Origin: Ariolimax columbianus
Taxonomy: Eukaryota; Mollusca; Gastropoda; Stylommatophora; Arionidae
NCBI GenBank assembly: GCA_036924085.1
Contig: JAVGWX010000025.1
Location: 23,950,752-24,014,751 of the forward strand
Length of the DNA: 64,000 nucleotides
Reading direction: 5' to 3'
Shown here: positions 27,377 to 41,400 of the stretch, in pieces
Position numbering within the stretch: the stretch's first letter is position 1
How the letters are laid out: every line of letters starts with the position of its first letter
Notes under the pieces: model-generated
What the model was told of the DNA's origin: nothing
The model's input: only the letters and a program-made list of their open reading frames with translations
The model's database searches: none
Program-made: the position numbers and the translations under genes

Positions 27377-28985
27377 GATTAGTTTATTTAGTTAAGATTG
27401 ATTTAGCTTTTTTAATATTGGTCAAGTTTGGTTAAGATTTGTTTAAGTTTGTTAAGATTGGTTTAGTTTGGTTAAGATTGGTTTGGCTTGGTTAGAATAG
27501 TTTTATTTTGGTTAAGATTGATTTAGTTTGGTTAAGATTGATTTAGTTTGGTTGAGATTGGTTCATTTGGTTAAGATTGCTTTAGTTTGCTTAAGATTTG
27601 TTTAGTTTGGTTAAGTTTGGGTTGGCTTGGTTAAGATTGGTTTATTTTGGTTAAGATTGGTTTAGTATGGTTAAGAGTGGTTTAGTTTGGTAAAGATTGG
27701 TTTAGTTTGGTTAAGATTGGTTTAGTTTGGTTAAGCTTGCTTTAGTTTGGTTAAGATTGGTTTAGTTTGGATTAAGATTCGTTTAGTTTGGTTAAGATTG
27801 GTTTAGTTTGGTTAAGATTGCTTTAGTTTGGTTAAGATTGGTTTAGTTTGGTTAAGATTGGTTTAGTTTGGTTAAGATTGCTTTAGTTTGGTTAAGATTG
27901 GTTTAGTTTGGTTAAGTTTGTTTAGTTTCGTTAAGATTGGTCTAGTTTGGTTAAGATTGGTTTAGCTTGGTTAAAATGGTTTAGCTTGCTTCAGATTTGT
28001 TGAGTTTGGTTAAGATTGGTTCGGCTTGGTTAAGATTGGTTTAGTTTTGTTAAGATTAGTTTAGTTTAGTTAAGATTGATTAAGCTTTTTTAAAATTGGT
28101 CTAGTTTGGTTAAGATTGCTTTAGTTTGGTTAAGATTGTTTTAGTTTGGTTAAGATTGCTTTAGTTTGGTTAAGATTGGTTTAGTTTGGTTAAGATTGCT
28201 TCAGTTTGATTAAGATTGGTTTAGTTTGGTTAAGATTGGTTTAGTTTGGTTAAGATTGCTTCAGTTTGGTTAAGATTGGTTTAGTTTAGTTAATATTGGT
28301 GTAGTTTGGTTAAGATTGGTTTAGTTTGGTTAAGATTGGTTAAAATTGGTTTAGTTTGGTTAAGATTAGTTTGGTTTGGTTAAGATTGGTTTGGCTTGGT
28401 TAAGATTGGTTTAGTTTTGTTAAGATTAGTTTAGTTTAGTTAAGATTGGATTAGTTTGGTTAAGATTAGTTTAAATTTGTTAAGATTGGTTTAGTTTGGT
28501 TTAGATTGGTTTAGTTTAGTTAAGATTTGTTTAGTTTGGTTAAAAATGTTTTAGTTTTGTAAAAATTGGTTTGGTTGGGGTAAGATTGGTTTACTTTGGT
28601 TAAGATTGGTTTAGTTTGGTTAAAATCTGTTTAGTTTGGTTAAAATTGGTTTAGTTTGGTTAAGATTGGTTCAGTTTGGTTAAGATTGGTTTAGTTTCGA
28701 TAAGAATGGTTTTGTTTGGTTAAGATTGGTTTAGTTTGGTTAAAATTGGTTTAGTTTGGTTAAGATTTCTTCAGTTTGGTTAAGATTGGTTTAGTTTTGT
28801 TGAGATTGAATTGTTTTGGTTAAGATTGGTTTAGTTTAGTTAAGATTTGTTTAGTTTGGTTAAGATTGGTTTAGTTTGGTTAAGATTGGTTCAGTTTGGT
28901 TAAGATTGGTTTAGTTTGGTTAAGATTGGTTAATTTTGGTTAAGATTGGTTAATTTTGGTTAAAATTGGTTTAGTTTGGTTAGGA
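27377..28985. repeat. Satellite block E: segment that recurs 7,956 bp downstream
   Basis: Where a fifth 1,728-bp copy would begin, the sequence switches to a different set of variant units. Markers such as GTTAGAATAG (27,491) and the doubled GGTTAATTTT (TTAATT at 28,930) recur at 35,447 and 36,886, both offset by 7,956 bp. The GTTAGAATAG marker then appears at 40,758, 43,912, 46,446, 49,282, 51,816, 55,550 and 59,444, so this segment has become the commonest long unit of the right half of the array. No non-satellite sequence is present. Confidence 0.75.
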
Positions 28986-31900
28986 TAAGTTTAGTTTGGT
29001 TAAGATTGGATTAGTTTGGTTAAGATTAGTTTAGTTTAGTTAAGATTGATTAAGCTTTTTTAATATTGGTCTAGTTTGATCAAGATTGGTTTAAATTTGT
29101 TAAGATTGGTTTAGTTTGGTTAAGATTGGTTTAGTTTGGTTAAGATTAGTTTAGTTTAGTTAAGATTGATTGAGCTTTTTTAATATTGGTCTAGTGTGGT
29201 TAATATTTGTTTAAGTTTGTTAAGATTGGTTTAGTTTAGTTAAGATTTGTTTAGTTTGGTTAAGATTGGTTTAGTTTGGTTAAGATTGGTTTAGTTTGGT
29301 TAAGATTGGTTTAGTTTGGTTAAGATTGCTTTAGTTTGGTTAAGAATGGTTTAGTGTCGTTAAGATTGCTTTAGTTTGGTTAAGATTGGATTAGTTTGGT
29401 TAAGCTTAGTTTAGTTTAGTTAAGATTGATTTAGCTTTTTTAATATTGGTCTACTTTGGTCAAGATTGGTTTAAGTTTGTTAAGATTGGTTTAGTTTGGT
29501 TAAGATTGGTTTAGTTTGGTAAAGATTAGTTTAGTTTAGTTAAGATTGATTGAGCTTTTTTAATATTGGTCTAGTTTGGTTAAGATTGCTTTAGTTTGGT
29601 TAAGATTGGTTTAGTTTGGTTAAAATTGGTTTAGTTTGGTTAAGATTAGTTTAGTTTGGTTAAGATTGGTTTGGCTTGGTTAAGATTGGTTTAGTTTTGT
29701 TAAGATTAGTTTAGTTTAGTTAAGATTGGATTAGTTTGGTTAAGATTAGTTTAAATTTGTTAAGATTGGTTTAGTTTGGTTTAGATTGGTTTAGTTTAGT
29801 TAAGATTTGTTTAGTTTGGTTAAAATTGGTTTAGTTTTGTAAAAATTGGTTTGGTTGGGTTAAGATTGGTTTACTTTGGTTAAGATTGGTTTAGTTTGGT
29901 TAAAATCCGTTTAGTTTGGTTAAGATTGGTTTAGTTTGGTTAAGATTGGTTCAGTTTGGTTAAGATTGGTTTAGTTTCGATAAGATTGGTTTAGTTTTGT
30001 TAAGATTGGTTTAGTTTATTTAAGAATGGTTTAGTTTGGTTACGATTGCTTTAGTTTGGTTAAAATTGTTTTAGCTTGGTTAAAATTGCTTTAGTTTGGT
30101 TAAGATTGGTTTAGTTTCGTTAAGATTACTTTAGTTTGGTTAAGATTAAATTAGTTCGGTTAGGATTAGTTTAGTTAAGATTGATTTTGCTTTTTTAATA
30201 TTATTCTAGTTTGGTCAAGATTGGCTTAAGTTTGTTAAGATTGGTTTAGTTTTGTTTAGATTGGTTTAGTTTGGTTAAGATTAGTTTAGTTTAGTTAAGA
30301 TTGATTTAACTTGTTTAAAATTGGTTTAGTTTGGTTAAGATTGCTTTAGTTTGGTTAAGATTGGTTTAGTTTGGTTAAGATTGCTTCAGTTTGGTTAAGA
30401 TTGGTTTAGTTTTGTTTAGATTAGTTTAGTTTGGTTAAGATTAGTTTAGTTTTGTTGAGATTGGTTTATTTTGGTTAAGATTGGTTTAGTTTAGTTAATA
30501 TTGGTTTAGTTTGGTAAAAAATTTTTTAGCTTGATTAAGATCGGTTTAATTTGGTTAAGATTGGTTTAGTTTGGTTAAGATTAGTTTAGTTTGGTTAAGA
30601 TTGGTTCGGCTTGGTTCAGATTGGTTTAGTTTTGTTAAGATTAGTTTAGTTTAGTTAAGATTGAATTACCTTTTTTATTATTGGTGTAGTTTTGTCAAGA
30701 TTGGTTTAAATTTGTTAAGATTGGTTTAGTTTGGTTTAGATTGGTTTAGTTTAGTTAAGATTTGTTTAGTTTATTTAAGAATGGTTTAGTTTGGTTATGA
30801 TTGCTTTAGTTTGGTTAAGATTGGTTTAGCCCTGTTAAAATTGCTTTAGTTTGGTTAAGATTGGTTCAGTTTGGTTAAGATTGGTTTAGTTTCGATTAGA
30901 TTGGTTTAGTTTTGTTAAGATTCGTTTAGTTTATTAAAGAATGGTTTAGTTTGGTTACGATTGCTTTAGTTTGGTTAAGATTGGTTTAGCTTGGTTAAAA
31001 TTGCTTTAGTTTGGTTAAGATTAGTTTAGTTTCGTTGAGATTGGTTTATTTTGGTTGAGATTGGTTTAGCTTGGTTAATATTTGTGTAGTTTAGTTATAA
31101 TTTTTTTAGCTTCTTTAAGATCGTTTAATTTGGTTAAGATTGTTTTTTTTTGTTAAGATCGGTATAGTTTGGTTAAAATTGGTTTAGTTTGGTGAAGATT
31201 GGATTAGTTTGGTTAAGATTAGTTTAAATTTGTTAAGATTGGTTTAGTTTGGTTTAGATTGGTTTAGTTTAGTTAAGATTTGTTTAGTTTGGTTAAAATT
31301 GGTTTAGTTTGGTTAAGATTGGTTCAGTTTGGTTAAGATTGGTTTAGTTTCGATTAGATTGGTTTAGTTTTGTTAAGATTCGTTTAGTTTATTAAAGAAT
31401 GGTTTAGTTTGGTTACGATTGCTTTAGTTTGGTTAAGATTGGTTTAGCTTGGTTAAAATTGCTTTAGTTTGGTTAAGATTAGTTTAGTTTCGTTGAGATT
31501 GCTTTAGTTTGGTAAAGATTGGATTAGTTTGGTTAAGATTAGTTTAGTTTAGTTAACATTGAGTCAGCTTTTTTAATATTGGTCTAGTTTGGTCAAGATT
31601 GGTTTAAGTTTGTTAAGATTGGTTTTATTTTGGTTAAGATTGGTTTCGCTTTTTTAATATTGGTTTAGTTTGGTTAAGATTTCTTCAGTTTGGTTAAGTT
31701 TGGGTTGGCTTGGTTAAGATTGGTTTAGTTTGGTTAAGATTGGTTTAGTTTGGCTAAGATTTGTTTAGTTTCTTTAAGATTGGTTTACTTTGGTTAAAAT
31801 TGGTTTAGTTTGGTTACGATTGCTTTAGTTTGGTTAAGATTGGTTTAGCTTGCTTAAGATTGGTTTAATTTGGTTAAGATTTGTTTAGATTGGTTTAGTT

Positions 31901-32421
31901 TGGTTAAGATTGGTTTAGTTTGGTTAAAATTGGTTTAGTTTGATTAAGATTGGTTTAGTTTGGTTAAGATTGGTTTAGTTTGGTTTAGTTTGGTTAAGAT
32001 TGGTTAAGATTGGTTTAGTTTGGTTAAGATTGGTTTAGTTTGGTTAAGATTAGGTCAGCTTGGTTAAGATTGTTTTAGTTTGGTTAAGAATGGTTTAGTT
32101 TGGTTAAGATTGCTTTAGTTTGGTTAAGATTGGATTAGTTTGGTTAAGATTAGTTTAGTTTAGTTAAGATTGATTAAGCTTTTTTAATATTGGTCTAGTG
32201 TGGTTAAGATTTGTTTAAGTTTGTTAAGATTGGTTTAGTTTAGTTAAGATTTGTTTAGTTTGGTTAAGATTGGTTTAGTTTGGTTAAGATTGGTTTAGTT
32301 TGGTTAAGATTGGTTTAGTTTGGTTAAGATTGCTTTAGTTTGGTTAAGATTGGTTTAGTGTCGTTAAGATTGCTTTAGTTTGGTTAGATTGGATTAGTTT
32401 AGTTAAGCTTAGTTTAGTTTA
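28986..32421. repeat. Satellite block F: displaced copy of the 3,004-bp repeat region
   Basis: This block matches block C at fixed offsets. TTAGTGTCGT at 29,351 lies 16,150 bp from 13,201 and 13,146 bp from 16,205, and TAGCCCTGTT at 30,827 gives the same two offsets. Its left flank, with the CTAGTTTGATCAAG variant near 29,071, matches 12,90x rather than 16,03x, so the copied segment starts at or before ~12,840 of the older locus. Here there is one 3,004-bp unit followed by the linker, whereas the left locus has two units. Confidence 0.8.
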
Positions 32422-35400
32422 GTTAAGATTGATTGAGCTTTTTTAATATTAGTCTAGTGTGGTTAAGATTTGTTTAAGTTTGTAAGATTGGTTTAGTTTA
32501 GTTAAGATTTGTTTAGTTTGGTTAACATTGGTTTAGTTTGGTTAAAATTGCTTTAGTTTATTTAAGATTGCTTTAGTTTCGTTAAGATTGCTTTAGTTTG
32601 GTTAAGATTGGTTTAGTGTCGTTAAGATTGCTTTAGTTTGGTTAAGATTGGATTAGTTTGGTTAAGCTTAGTTTAGTTTAGTTAAGATTGATTAAGCTTT
32701 TTTAATATTGGTCTAGTTTGGTCAAGATTGGTTTAAGTTTGTTAAGATTGGTTTAGTTTGGTTAAGATTGGTTTAGTTTGGTAAAGATTAGTTTAGTTTG
32801 GTTAAGATTGGTTTAGTTTGGTTAAGATTGCTTTAGTTTGGTTAAGATTGGTTTATTTTGGTTAAGATTGCTTTAGTTTGATTAAGATTGATTAAGATTG
32901 GTTTAGTTTGGTTAAGATTGCTTCAGTTTGGTTAAGATTGGTTTAGTTTAGTTAATATTGGTGTAGTTTGGTTAAGATTGGTTTAGTTTGGTTAAGATTG
33001 GTTTAGTTTGGTTAAAATTGGTTTAGTTTGGTTAAGATTAGTTTAGTTTGGTTAAGATTGGTTTGGCTTGGTTAAGATTGGTTTAGTTTTGTTAAGATTA
33101 GTTTAGTTTAGTTAAGATTGGATTAGTTTGGTTAAGATTAGTTAAAATTTGTAAAGATTTGTTTAGTTTGGTTAAGATTGCTTCAGTTTGGTTAAGATTG
33201 GTTTAGTTTTGTTTAGATTAGTTTAGTTTGGTTAAGATTGATTTAGTTTGGTTAAAATTAGTTTAGTTTGGTTAAGATTTCTTCAGTTTGGTTAAGTTTG
33301 GGTTGGCTTGGTTAAGATTGGTTTAGTTTGGTTAAGATTGGTTTAGTTTGGTTAAGAGTGGTTTGGTTTGGTTAAGATTGGTTTAGTTTGGTTAAGATTG
33401 GTTTAGTTTGGTTAAGATTGGTTTAGTTTGGTTAAGATTGTTTCAGTTTGGTTAAGATTGGTTTAGCTTGGTTAAGATTGGTTTAGTTTGGCTAAGATTT
33501 GTTTAGTTTCTTTAAGATTGGTTTACTTTGGTTACGATTGGTTTAGTTTGGTTAAGATTTGTTTAGATTGGTTTAGTTTGGTTAAGATTGGTTTAGTTTG
33601 GTTAAAATTGGTTTAGTTTTATTAAGATTGGTTTAGTTTGGTTAAGATTGGTTTAGTTTGATTAAGATTGGTTTAGTTTGGTTAAGATTGGTTCAGTTTG
33701 GTTAAGATTGGTTTAGTTTGGTTAAGATTGGTTAATTTTGGTTAAGATTGGTTAATTTTGGTTAAAATTGGTTTAGTTTGGTTAGGATTAGTTTAGTTTG
33801 GTTAAGATTGGTTTGGCTTGGTTAAGATTGGTTTAGTTTTGTTAAGATTAGTTCAGTTTAGTTAAGGATTGATTAGTTTGGTTAAGATTAGTTTAAATTT
33901 GTTAAGATTGGTTTAGTTTTGTTTAGATTGGTTTAGTTTAGTTAAGATTTGTTTAGTTTGGTTAAAATTGGTTTAGTTTTGTAAAAATATGTTTGGTTGG
34001 GTTAAGATTGGTTTACTTTGGTTAAGATTGGTTTAGATTGGTTAAGATTGGTTTATTTTGGTTAAGATTGGTTTAGTTTGGTTCAAATTGGTTTAGTTTG
34101 GTTAAGATTGGTTTATTTTGGTTAAGATTGGTTCAGTTTGGTTTAAGATTGGTTTAGTTTCGATAAGATTGGTTTAGTTTTGTTAAGATTCGTTTATTTT
34201 ATTTAAGAATGGTTTAGTTTGGTTACGATTGCTTTAGTTTGGTTAAAATTGGTTTAGCTTTGTTAAAATTCCTTTAGTTTGGTTACGATTGGTTTAGTTT
34301 CGTTAAGATTGCTTTAGTTTGGTTAAGATTGGATTAGTTTTGTTAAGATTAGTTTAGTTTAGTTAAGATTGATTAAGCTTTTTTAATAATGGTCAAGTTT
34401 GGTTAAGATTGTGTTAGTTTGGTTAAGATTAGTTTATTTAGTTAAGATTGATTAAGCTTTTTTAATATTGGTCTAGTTTGGTCAAGATTGGTTAAACTTT
34501 GTTAAGATTGGTTTAGTTTGGTTGATTGATTTAGTTTAGTTAACATTTGTTCAGTTTGGTTAAGATTGGTTTAGTTTGGTTAAGATTAGTTTAGTTTGGT
34601 TAAGATTGGTATGGCTTGGTTAAGATTGATTTAGTTTGGTTAAGATCGGTTTAGTTCTGTTAAAATTGATTTAGTTTGGTTAAGATTGCTTTAGTTTGCT
34701 TAAGATTTGTTTAGTTTGGTTTAGATTGTTTTAATTTTGTTAAGATTGGTTTAGTTTGGTTACTATTGGTTTAGTTTGGTTAAGATTGGTTTAGTTTGGT
34801 TAAGATAGATTTAGTTTGTTTAAGATTGCTTTAGTTTGGTTAAGATTGGTTTATTTGGTTAAAATTGCTTTAGTTTGCTTAAGATTTGTGTAGTTTGGTT
34901 AAGATTGGTTTAGTTTGGTTTAGATTGGTTAAGTTTGGTTAAGATTTAAGTTAGTTTGGTTGAGATTGGTTTATTTTGGTTAAGATTGGTTTAGCTTGGT
35001 TAATATTGGTGTAGTTTAGTAATAATTTTTTTTGCTTGTTCAAGATCCGTTTAATTTGGTTAAGATTGTTTTTTTTGGTTAAGATTGGTATAGTTTGGTT
35101 AAAATTGGTTTAGTTTGGTGAAGATTGAAATAGTTTCGTTAAGATTGATTTAGTTTGGTTTAGTTTGGTTAAGATTGGTTTAGTTTGGTTAAGATTGGTT
35201 TAGTTTCTGAAAGATTGGTTTAGTTTGGTTAATATTGATTTTATTTGCTTAAGATTAGTTTAGTTTTGTTAAGATTGGTTTACTTTGGTTAAAATTGGTT
35301 TAGTTTGGTTAAGATTGGTTTAGTTTGGTTAAGATTAGTTTATTTAGTTAAGATTGATTTAGCTTTTTTAATATTGGTCAAGTTTGGTTAAGATTTGTTT

Positions 35401-38400
35401 AAGTTTGTTAAGATTGGTTTAGTTTGGTTAAGATTGGTTTGGCTTGGTTAGAATAGTTTTATTTTGGTTAAGATTGATTTAGTTTGGTTAAGATTGATTT
35501 AGTTTGGTTGAGATTGGTTCATTTGGTTAAGATTGCTTTAGTTTGCTTAAGATTTGTTTAGTTTGGTTAAGTTTGGGTTGGCTTGGTTAAGATTGGTTTA
35601 TTTTGGTTAAGATTGGTTTAGTTTGGTTAAGAGTGGTTTAGTTTGGTAAAGATTGGTTTAGTTTGGTTAAGATTGGTTTAGTTTGGTTAAGCTTGCTTTA
35701 GTTTGGTTAAGATTGGTTTAGTTTGGATTAAGATTCGTTTAGTTTGGTTAAGATTGGTTTAGTTTGGTTAAGATTGCTTTAGTTTGGTTAAGATTGGTTT
35801 AGTTTGGTTAAGATTGGTTTAGTTTGGTTAAGATTGCTTTAGTTTGGTTAAGATTGGTTTAGTTTGGTTAAGTTTGTTTAGTTTCGTTAAGATTGGTCTA
35901 GTTTGGTTAAGATTGGTTTAGCTTGGTTAAAATGGTTTAGCTTGCTTCAGATTTGTTGAGTTTGGTTAAGATTGGTTCGGCTTGGTTAAGATTGGTTTAG
36001 TTTTGTTAAGATTTGTTTAGTTTAGTTAAGATTGATTAAGCTTTTTTAAAATTGGTCTAGTTTGGTTAAGATTGCTTTAGTTTGGTTAAGATTGTTTTAG
36101 TTTGGTTAAGATTGCTTTAGTTTGGTTAAGATTGGTTTAGTTTGGTTAAGATTGCTTCAGTTTGATTAAGATTGGTTTAGTTTGGTTAAGATTGGTTTAG
36201 TTTGGTTAAGATTGCTTCAGTTTGGTTAAGATTGGTTTAGTTTAGTTAATATTGGTGTAGTTTGGTTAAGATTGGTTTAGTTTGGTTAAGATTGGTTAAA
36301 ATTGGTTTAGTTTGGTTAAGATTAGTTTGGTTTGGTTAAGATTGGTTTGGCTTGGTTAAGATTGGTTTAGTTTTGTTAAGATTAGTTTAGTTTAGTTAAG
36401 ATTGGATTAGTTTGGTTAAGATTAGTTTAAATTTGTTAAGATTGGTTTAGTTTGGTTTAGATTGGTTTAGTTTAGTTAAGATTTGTTTAGTTTGGTTAAA
36501 AATGTTTTAGTTTTGTAAAAATTGGTTTGGTTGGGGTAAGATTGGTTTACTTTGGTTAAGATTGGTTTAGTTTGGTTAAAATCTGTTTAGTTTGGTTAAA
36601 ATTGGTTTAGTTTGGTTAAGATTGGTTCAGTTTGGTTAAGATTGGTTTAGTTTCGATAAGAATGGTTTTGTTTGGTTAAGATTGGTTTAGTTTGGTTAAA
36701 ATTGGTTTAGTTTGGTTAAGATTTCTTCAGTTTGGTTAAGATTGGTTTAGTTTTGTTGAGATTGAATTGTTTTGGTTAAGATTGGTTTAGTTTAGTTAAG
36801 ATTTGTTTAGTTTGGTTAAGATTGGTTTAGTTTGGTTAAGATTGGTTCAGTTTTGTTAAGATTGGTTTAGTTTGGTTAAGATTGGTTAATTTTGGTTAAG
36901 ATTGGTTAATTTTGGTTAAAATTGGTTTAGTTTGGTTAGGATAAGTTTAGTTTGGTTAAGATTAGGTCAGCTTGGTTAAGATTGGTTTAGTTTTGTTAAG
37001 ATTAGTTCAGTTTAGTTAAGATTGGATTAGTTTGGTTAAGATTAGTTTAAATTTGTTAAGATTGGTTTAGTTTTGTTTAGATTGGTTTAGTTTAGTTAAG
37101 ATTTGTTTAGTTTGGTTAAAATTGGTTTAGTTTTGTAAAAATTGGTTTGGTTGGGTTAAGATTGGTTTACTTTGGTTAAGATTGGTTTAGATTGGTTAAG
37201 ATTGGTTTATTTTGGTTAAGATTGGTTTAGTTTTGTTCAAATTGGTTTAGTTTGGTTAAGATTGGTTTATTTTGGTTAAGATTGGTTCAGTTTGGTTTAA
37301 GATTGGTTTAGTTTCGATAAGATTGGTTTAGTTTTGTTAAGATTCGTTTATTTTATTTAAGAATGGTTTAGTTTGGTTACGATTGCTTTAGTTTGGTTAA
37401 AATTGGTTTAGCTTTGTTAAAATTCCTTTAGTTTGGTTACGATTGGTTTAGTTTCGTTAAGATTGCTTTAGTTTGGTTAAGATTGGATTAGTTTTGTTAA
37501 GATTAGTTTAGTTTAGTTAAGATTTATTAAGCTTTTTTAATAATGGTCAAGTTTGGTTAAGATTGTGTTAGTTTGGTTAAGATTAGTTTATTTAGTTAAG
37601 ATTGATTAAGCTTTTTTAATATTGGTCTAGTTTGGTCAAGATTGGTTAAACTTTGTTAAGATTGGTTTAGTTTGGTTGATTGATTTAGTTTAGTTAACAT
37701 TTGTTCAGTTTGGTTAAGATTGGTTTAGTTTGGTTAAGATTGATTGAGCTTTTTTAATATTAGTCTAGTGTGGTTAAGATTTGTTTAAGTTTGTAAGATT
37801 GGTTTAGTTTAGTTAAGATTTGTTTAGTTTGGTTAACATTGGTTTAGTTTGGTTAAAATTGCTTTAGTTTATTTAAGATTGCTTTAGTTTCGTTAAGATT
37901 GCTTTAGTTTGGTTAAGATTGGTTTAGTGTCGTTAAGATTGCTTTAGTTTGGTTAAGATTGGATTAGTTTGGTTAAGCTTAGTTTAGTTTAGTTAAGATT
38001 GATTAAGCTTTTTTAATATTGGTCTAGTTTGGTCAAGATTGGTTTAAGTTTGTTAAGATTGGTTTAGTTTGGTTAAGATTGGTTTAGTTTGGTAAAGATT
38101 AGTTTAGTTTGGTTAAGATTGGTTTAGTTTGGTTAAGATTGCTTTAGTTTGGTTAAGATTGGTTTATTTTGGTTAAGATTGCTTTAGTTTGATTAAGATT
38201 GATTAAGATTGGTTTAGTTTGGTTAAGATTGCTTCAGTTTGGTTAAGATTGGTTTAGTTTAGTTAATATTGGTGTAGTTTGGTTAAGATTGGTTTAGTTT
38301 GGTTAAGATTGGTTTAGTTTGGTTAAAATTGGTTTAGTTTGGTTAAGATTAGTTTAGTTTGGTTAAGATTGGTTTGGCTTGGTTAAGATTGGTTTAGTTT

Positions 38401-41400
38401 TGTTAAGATTAGTTTAGTTTAGTTAAGATTGGATTAGTTTGGTTAAGATTAGTTAAAATTTGTAAAGATTTGTTTAGTTTGGTTAAGATTGCTTCAGTTT
38501 GGTTAAGATTGGTTTAGTTTTGTTTAGATTAGTTTAGTTTGGTTAAGATTGATTTAGTTTGGTTAAAATTAGTTTAGTTTGGTTAAGATTTCTTCAGTTT
38601 GGTTAAGTTTGGGTTGGCTTGGTTAAGATTGGTTTAGTTTGGTTAAGATTGGTTTAGTTTGGTTAAGAGTGGTTTGGTTTGGTTAAGATTGGTTTAGTTT
38701 GGTTAAGATTGGTTTAGTTTGGTTAAGATTGGTTTAGTTTGGTTAAGATTGTTTCAGTTTGGTTAAGATTGGTTTAGCTTGGTTAAGATTGGTTTAGTTT
38801 GGCTAAGATTTGTTTAGTTTCTTTAAGATTGGTTTACTTTGGTTACGATTGGTTTAGTTTGGTTAAGATTTGTTTAGATTGGTTTAGTTTGGTTAAGATT
38901 GGTTTAGTTTGGTTAAAATTGGTTTAGTTTTATTAAGATTGGTTTAGTTTGGTTAAGATTGGTTTAGTTTGATTAAGATTGGTTTAGTTTGGTTAAGATT
39001 GGTTCAGTTTGGTTAAGATTGGTTTAGTTTGGTTAAGATTGGTTAATTTTGGTTAAGATTGGTTAATTTTGGTTAAAATTGGTTTAGTTTGGTTAGGATT
39101 AGTTTAGTTTGGTTAAGATTGGTTTGGCTTGGTTAAGATTGGTTTAGTTTTGTTAAGATTAGTTCAGTTTAGTTAAGGATTGATTAGTTTGGTTAAGATT
39201 AGTTTAAATTTGTTAAGATTGGTTTAGTTTTGTTTAGATTGGTTTAGTTTAGTTAAGATTTGTTTAGTTTGGTTAAAATTGGTTTAGTTTTGTAAAAATA
39301 TGTTTGGTTGGGTTAAGATTGGTTTACTTTGGTTAAGATTGGTTTAGATTGGTTAAGATTGGTTTATTTTGGTTAAGATTGGTTTAGTTTGGTTCAAATT
39401 GGTTTAGTTTGGTTAAGATTGGTTTATTTTGGTTAAGATTGGTTCAGTTTGGTTTAAGATTGGTTTAGTTTCGATAAGATTGGTTTAGTTTTGTTAAGAT
39501 TCGTTTATTTTATTTAAGAATGGTTTAGTTTGGTTACGATTGCTTTAGTTTGGTTAAAATTGGTTTAGCTTTGTTAAAATTCCTTTAGTTTGGTTACGAT
39601 TGGTTTAGTTTCGTTAAGATTGCTTTAGTTTGGTTAAGATTGGATTAGTTTTGTTAAGATTAGTTTAGTTTAGTTAAGATTGATTAAGCTTTTTTAATAA
39701 TGGTCAAGTTTGGTTAAGATTGTGTTAGTTTGGTTAAGATTAGTTTATTTAGTTAAGATTGATTAAGCTTTTTTAATATTGGTCTAGTTTGGTCAAGATT
39801 GGTTAAACTTTGTTAAGATTGGTTTAGTTTGGTTGATTGATTTAGTTTAGTTAACATTTGTTCAGTTTGGTTAAGATTGGTTTAGTTTGGTTAAGATTAG
39901 TTTAGTTTGGTTAAGATTGGTATGGCTTGGTTAAGATTGATTTAGTTTGGTTAAGATCGGTTTAGTTCTGTTAAAATTGATTTAGTTTGGTTAAGATTGC
40001 TTTAGTTTGCTTAAGATTTGTTTAGTTTGGTTTAGATTGTTTTAATTTTGTTAAGATTGGTTTAGTTTGGTTACTATTGGTTTAGTTTGGTTAAGATTGG
40101 TTTAGTTTGGTTAAGATAGATTTAGTTTGTTTAAGATTGCTTTAGTTTGGTTAAGATTGGTTTATTTGGTTAAAATTGCTTTAGTTTGCTTAAGATTTGT
40201 GTAGTTTGGTTAAGATTGGTTTAGTTTGGTTTAGATTGGTTAAGTTTGGTTAAGATTTAAGTTAGTTTGGTTGAGATTGGTTTATTTTGGTTAAGATTGG
40301 TTTAGCTTGGTTAATATTGGTGTAGTTTAGTAATAATTTTTTTTGCTTGTTCAAGATCCGTTTAATTTGGTTAAGATTGTTTTTTTTGGTTAAGATTGGT
40401 ATAGTTTGGTTAAAATTGGTTTAGTTTGGTGAAGATTGAAATAGTTTCGTTAAGATTGATTTAGTTTGGTTTAGTTTGGTTAAGATTGGTTTAGTTTGGT
40501 TAAGATTGGTTTAGTTTCTGAAAGATTGGTTTAGTTTGGTTAATATTGATTTTATTTGCTTAAGATTAGTTTAGTTTTGTTAAGATTGGTTTACTTTGGT
40601 TAAAATTGGTTTAGTTTGGTTAAGATTGGTTTAGTTTGGTTAAGATTAGTTTATTTAGTTAAGATTGATTTAGCTTTTTTAATATTGGTCAAGTTTGGTT
40701 AAGATTTGTTTAAGTTTGTTAAGATTGGTTTAGTTTGGTTAAGATTGGTTTGGCTTGGTTAGAATAGTTTTATTTTGGTTAAGATTGATTTAGTTTGGTT
40801 AAGATTGATTTAGTTTGGTTGAGATTGGTTCATTTGGTTAAGATTGCTTTAGTTTGCTTAAGATTTGTTTAGTTTGGTTAAGTTTGGGTTGGCTTGGTTA
40901 AGATTGGTTTATTTTGGTTAAGATTGGTTTAGTTTGGTTAAGAGTGGTTTAGTTTGGTAAAGATTGGTTTAGTTTGGTTAAGATTGGTTTAGTTTGGTTA
41001 AGCTTGCTTTAGTTTGGTTAAGATTGGTTTAGTTTGGATTAAGATTCGTTTAGTTTGGTTAAGATTGGTTTAGTTTGGTTAAGATTGCTTTAGTTTGGTT
41101 AAGATTGGTTTAGTTTGGTTAAGATTGGTTTAGTTTGGTTAAGATTGCTTTAGTTTGGTTAAGATTGGTTTAGTTTGGTTAAGTTTGTTTAGTTTCGTTA
41201 AGATTGGTCTAGTTTGGTTAAGATTGGTTTAGCTTGGTTAAAATGGTTTAGCTTGCTTCAGATTTGTTGAGTTTGGTTAAGATTGGTTCGGCTTGGTTAA
41301 GATTGGTTTAGTTTTGTTAAGATTAGTTTAGTTTAGTTAAGATTGATTAAGCTTTTTTAAAATTGGTCTAGTTTGGTTAAGATTGCTTTAGTTTGGTTAA

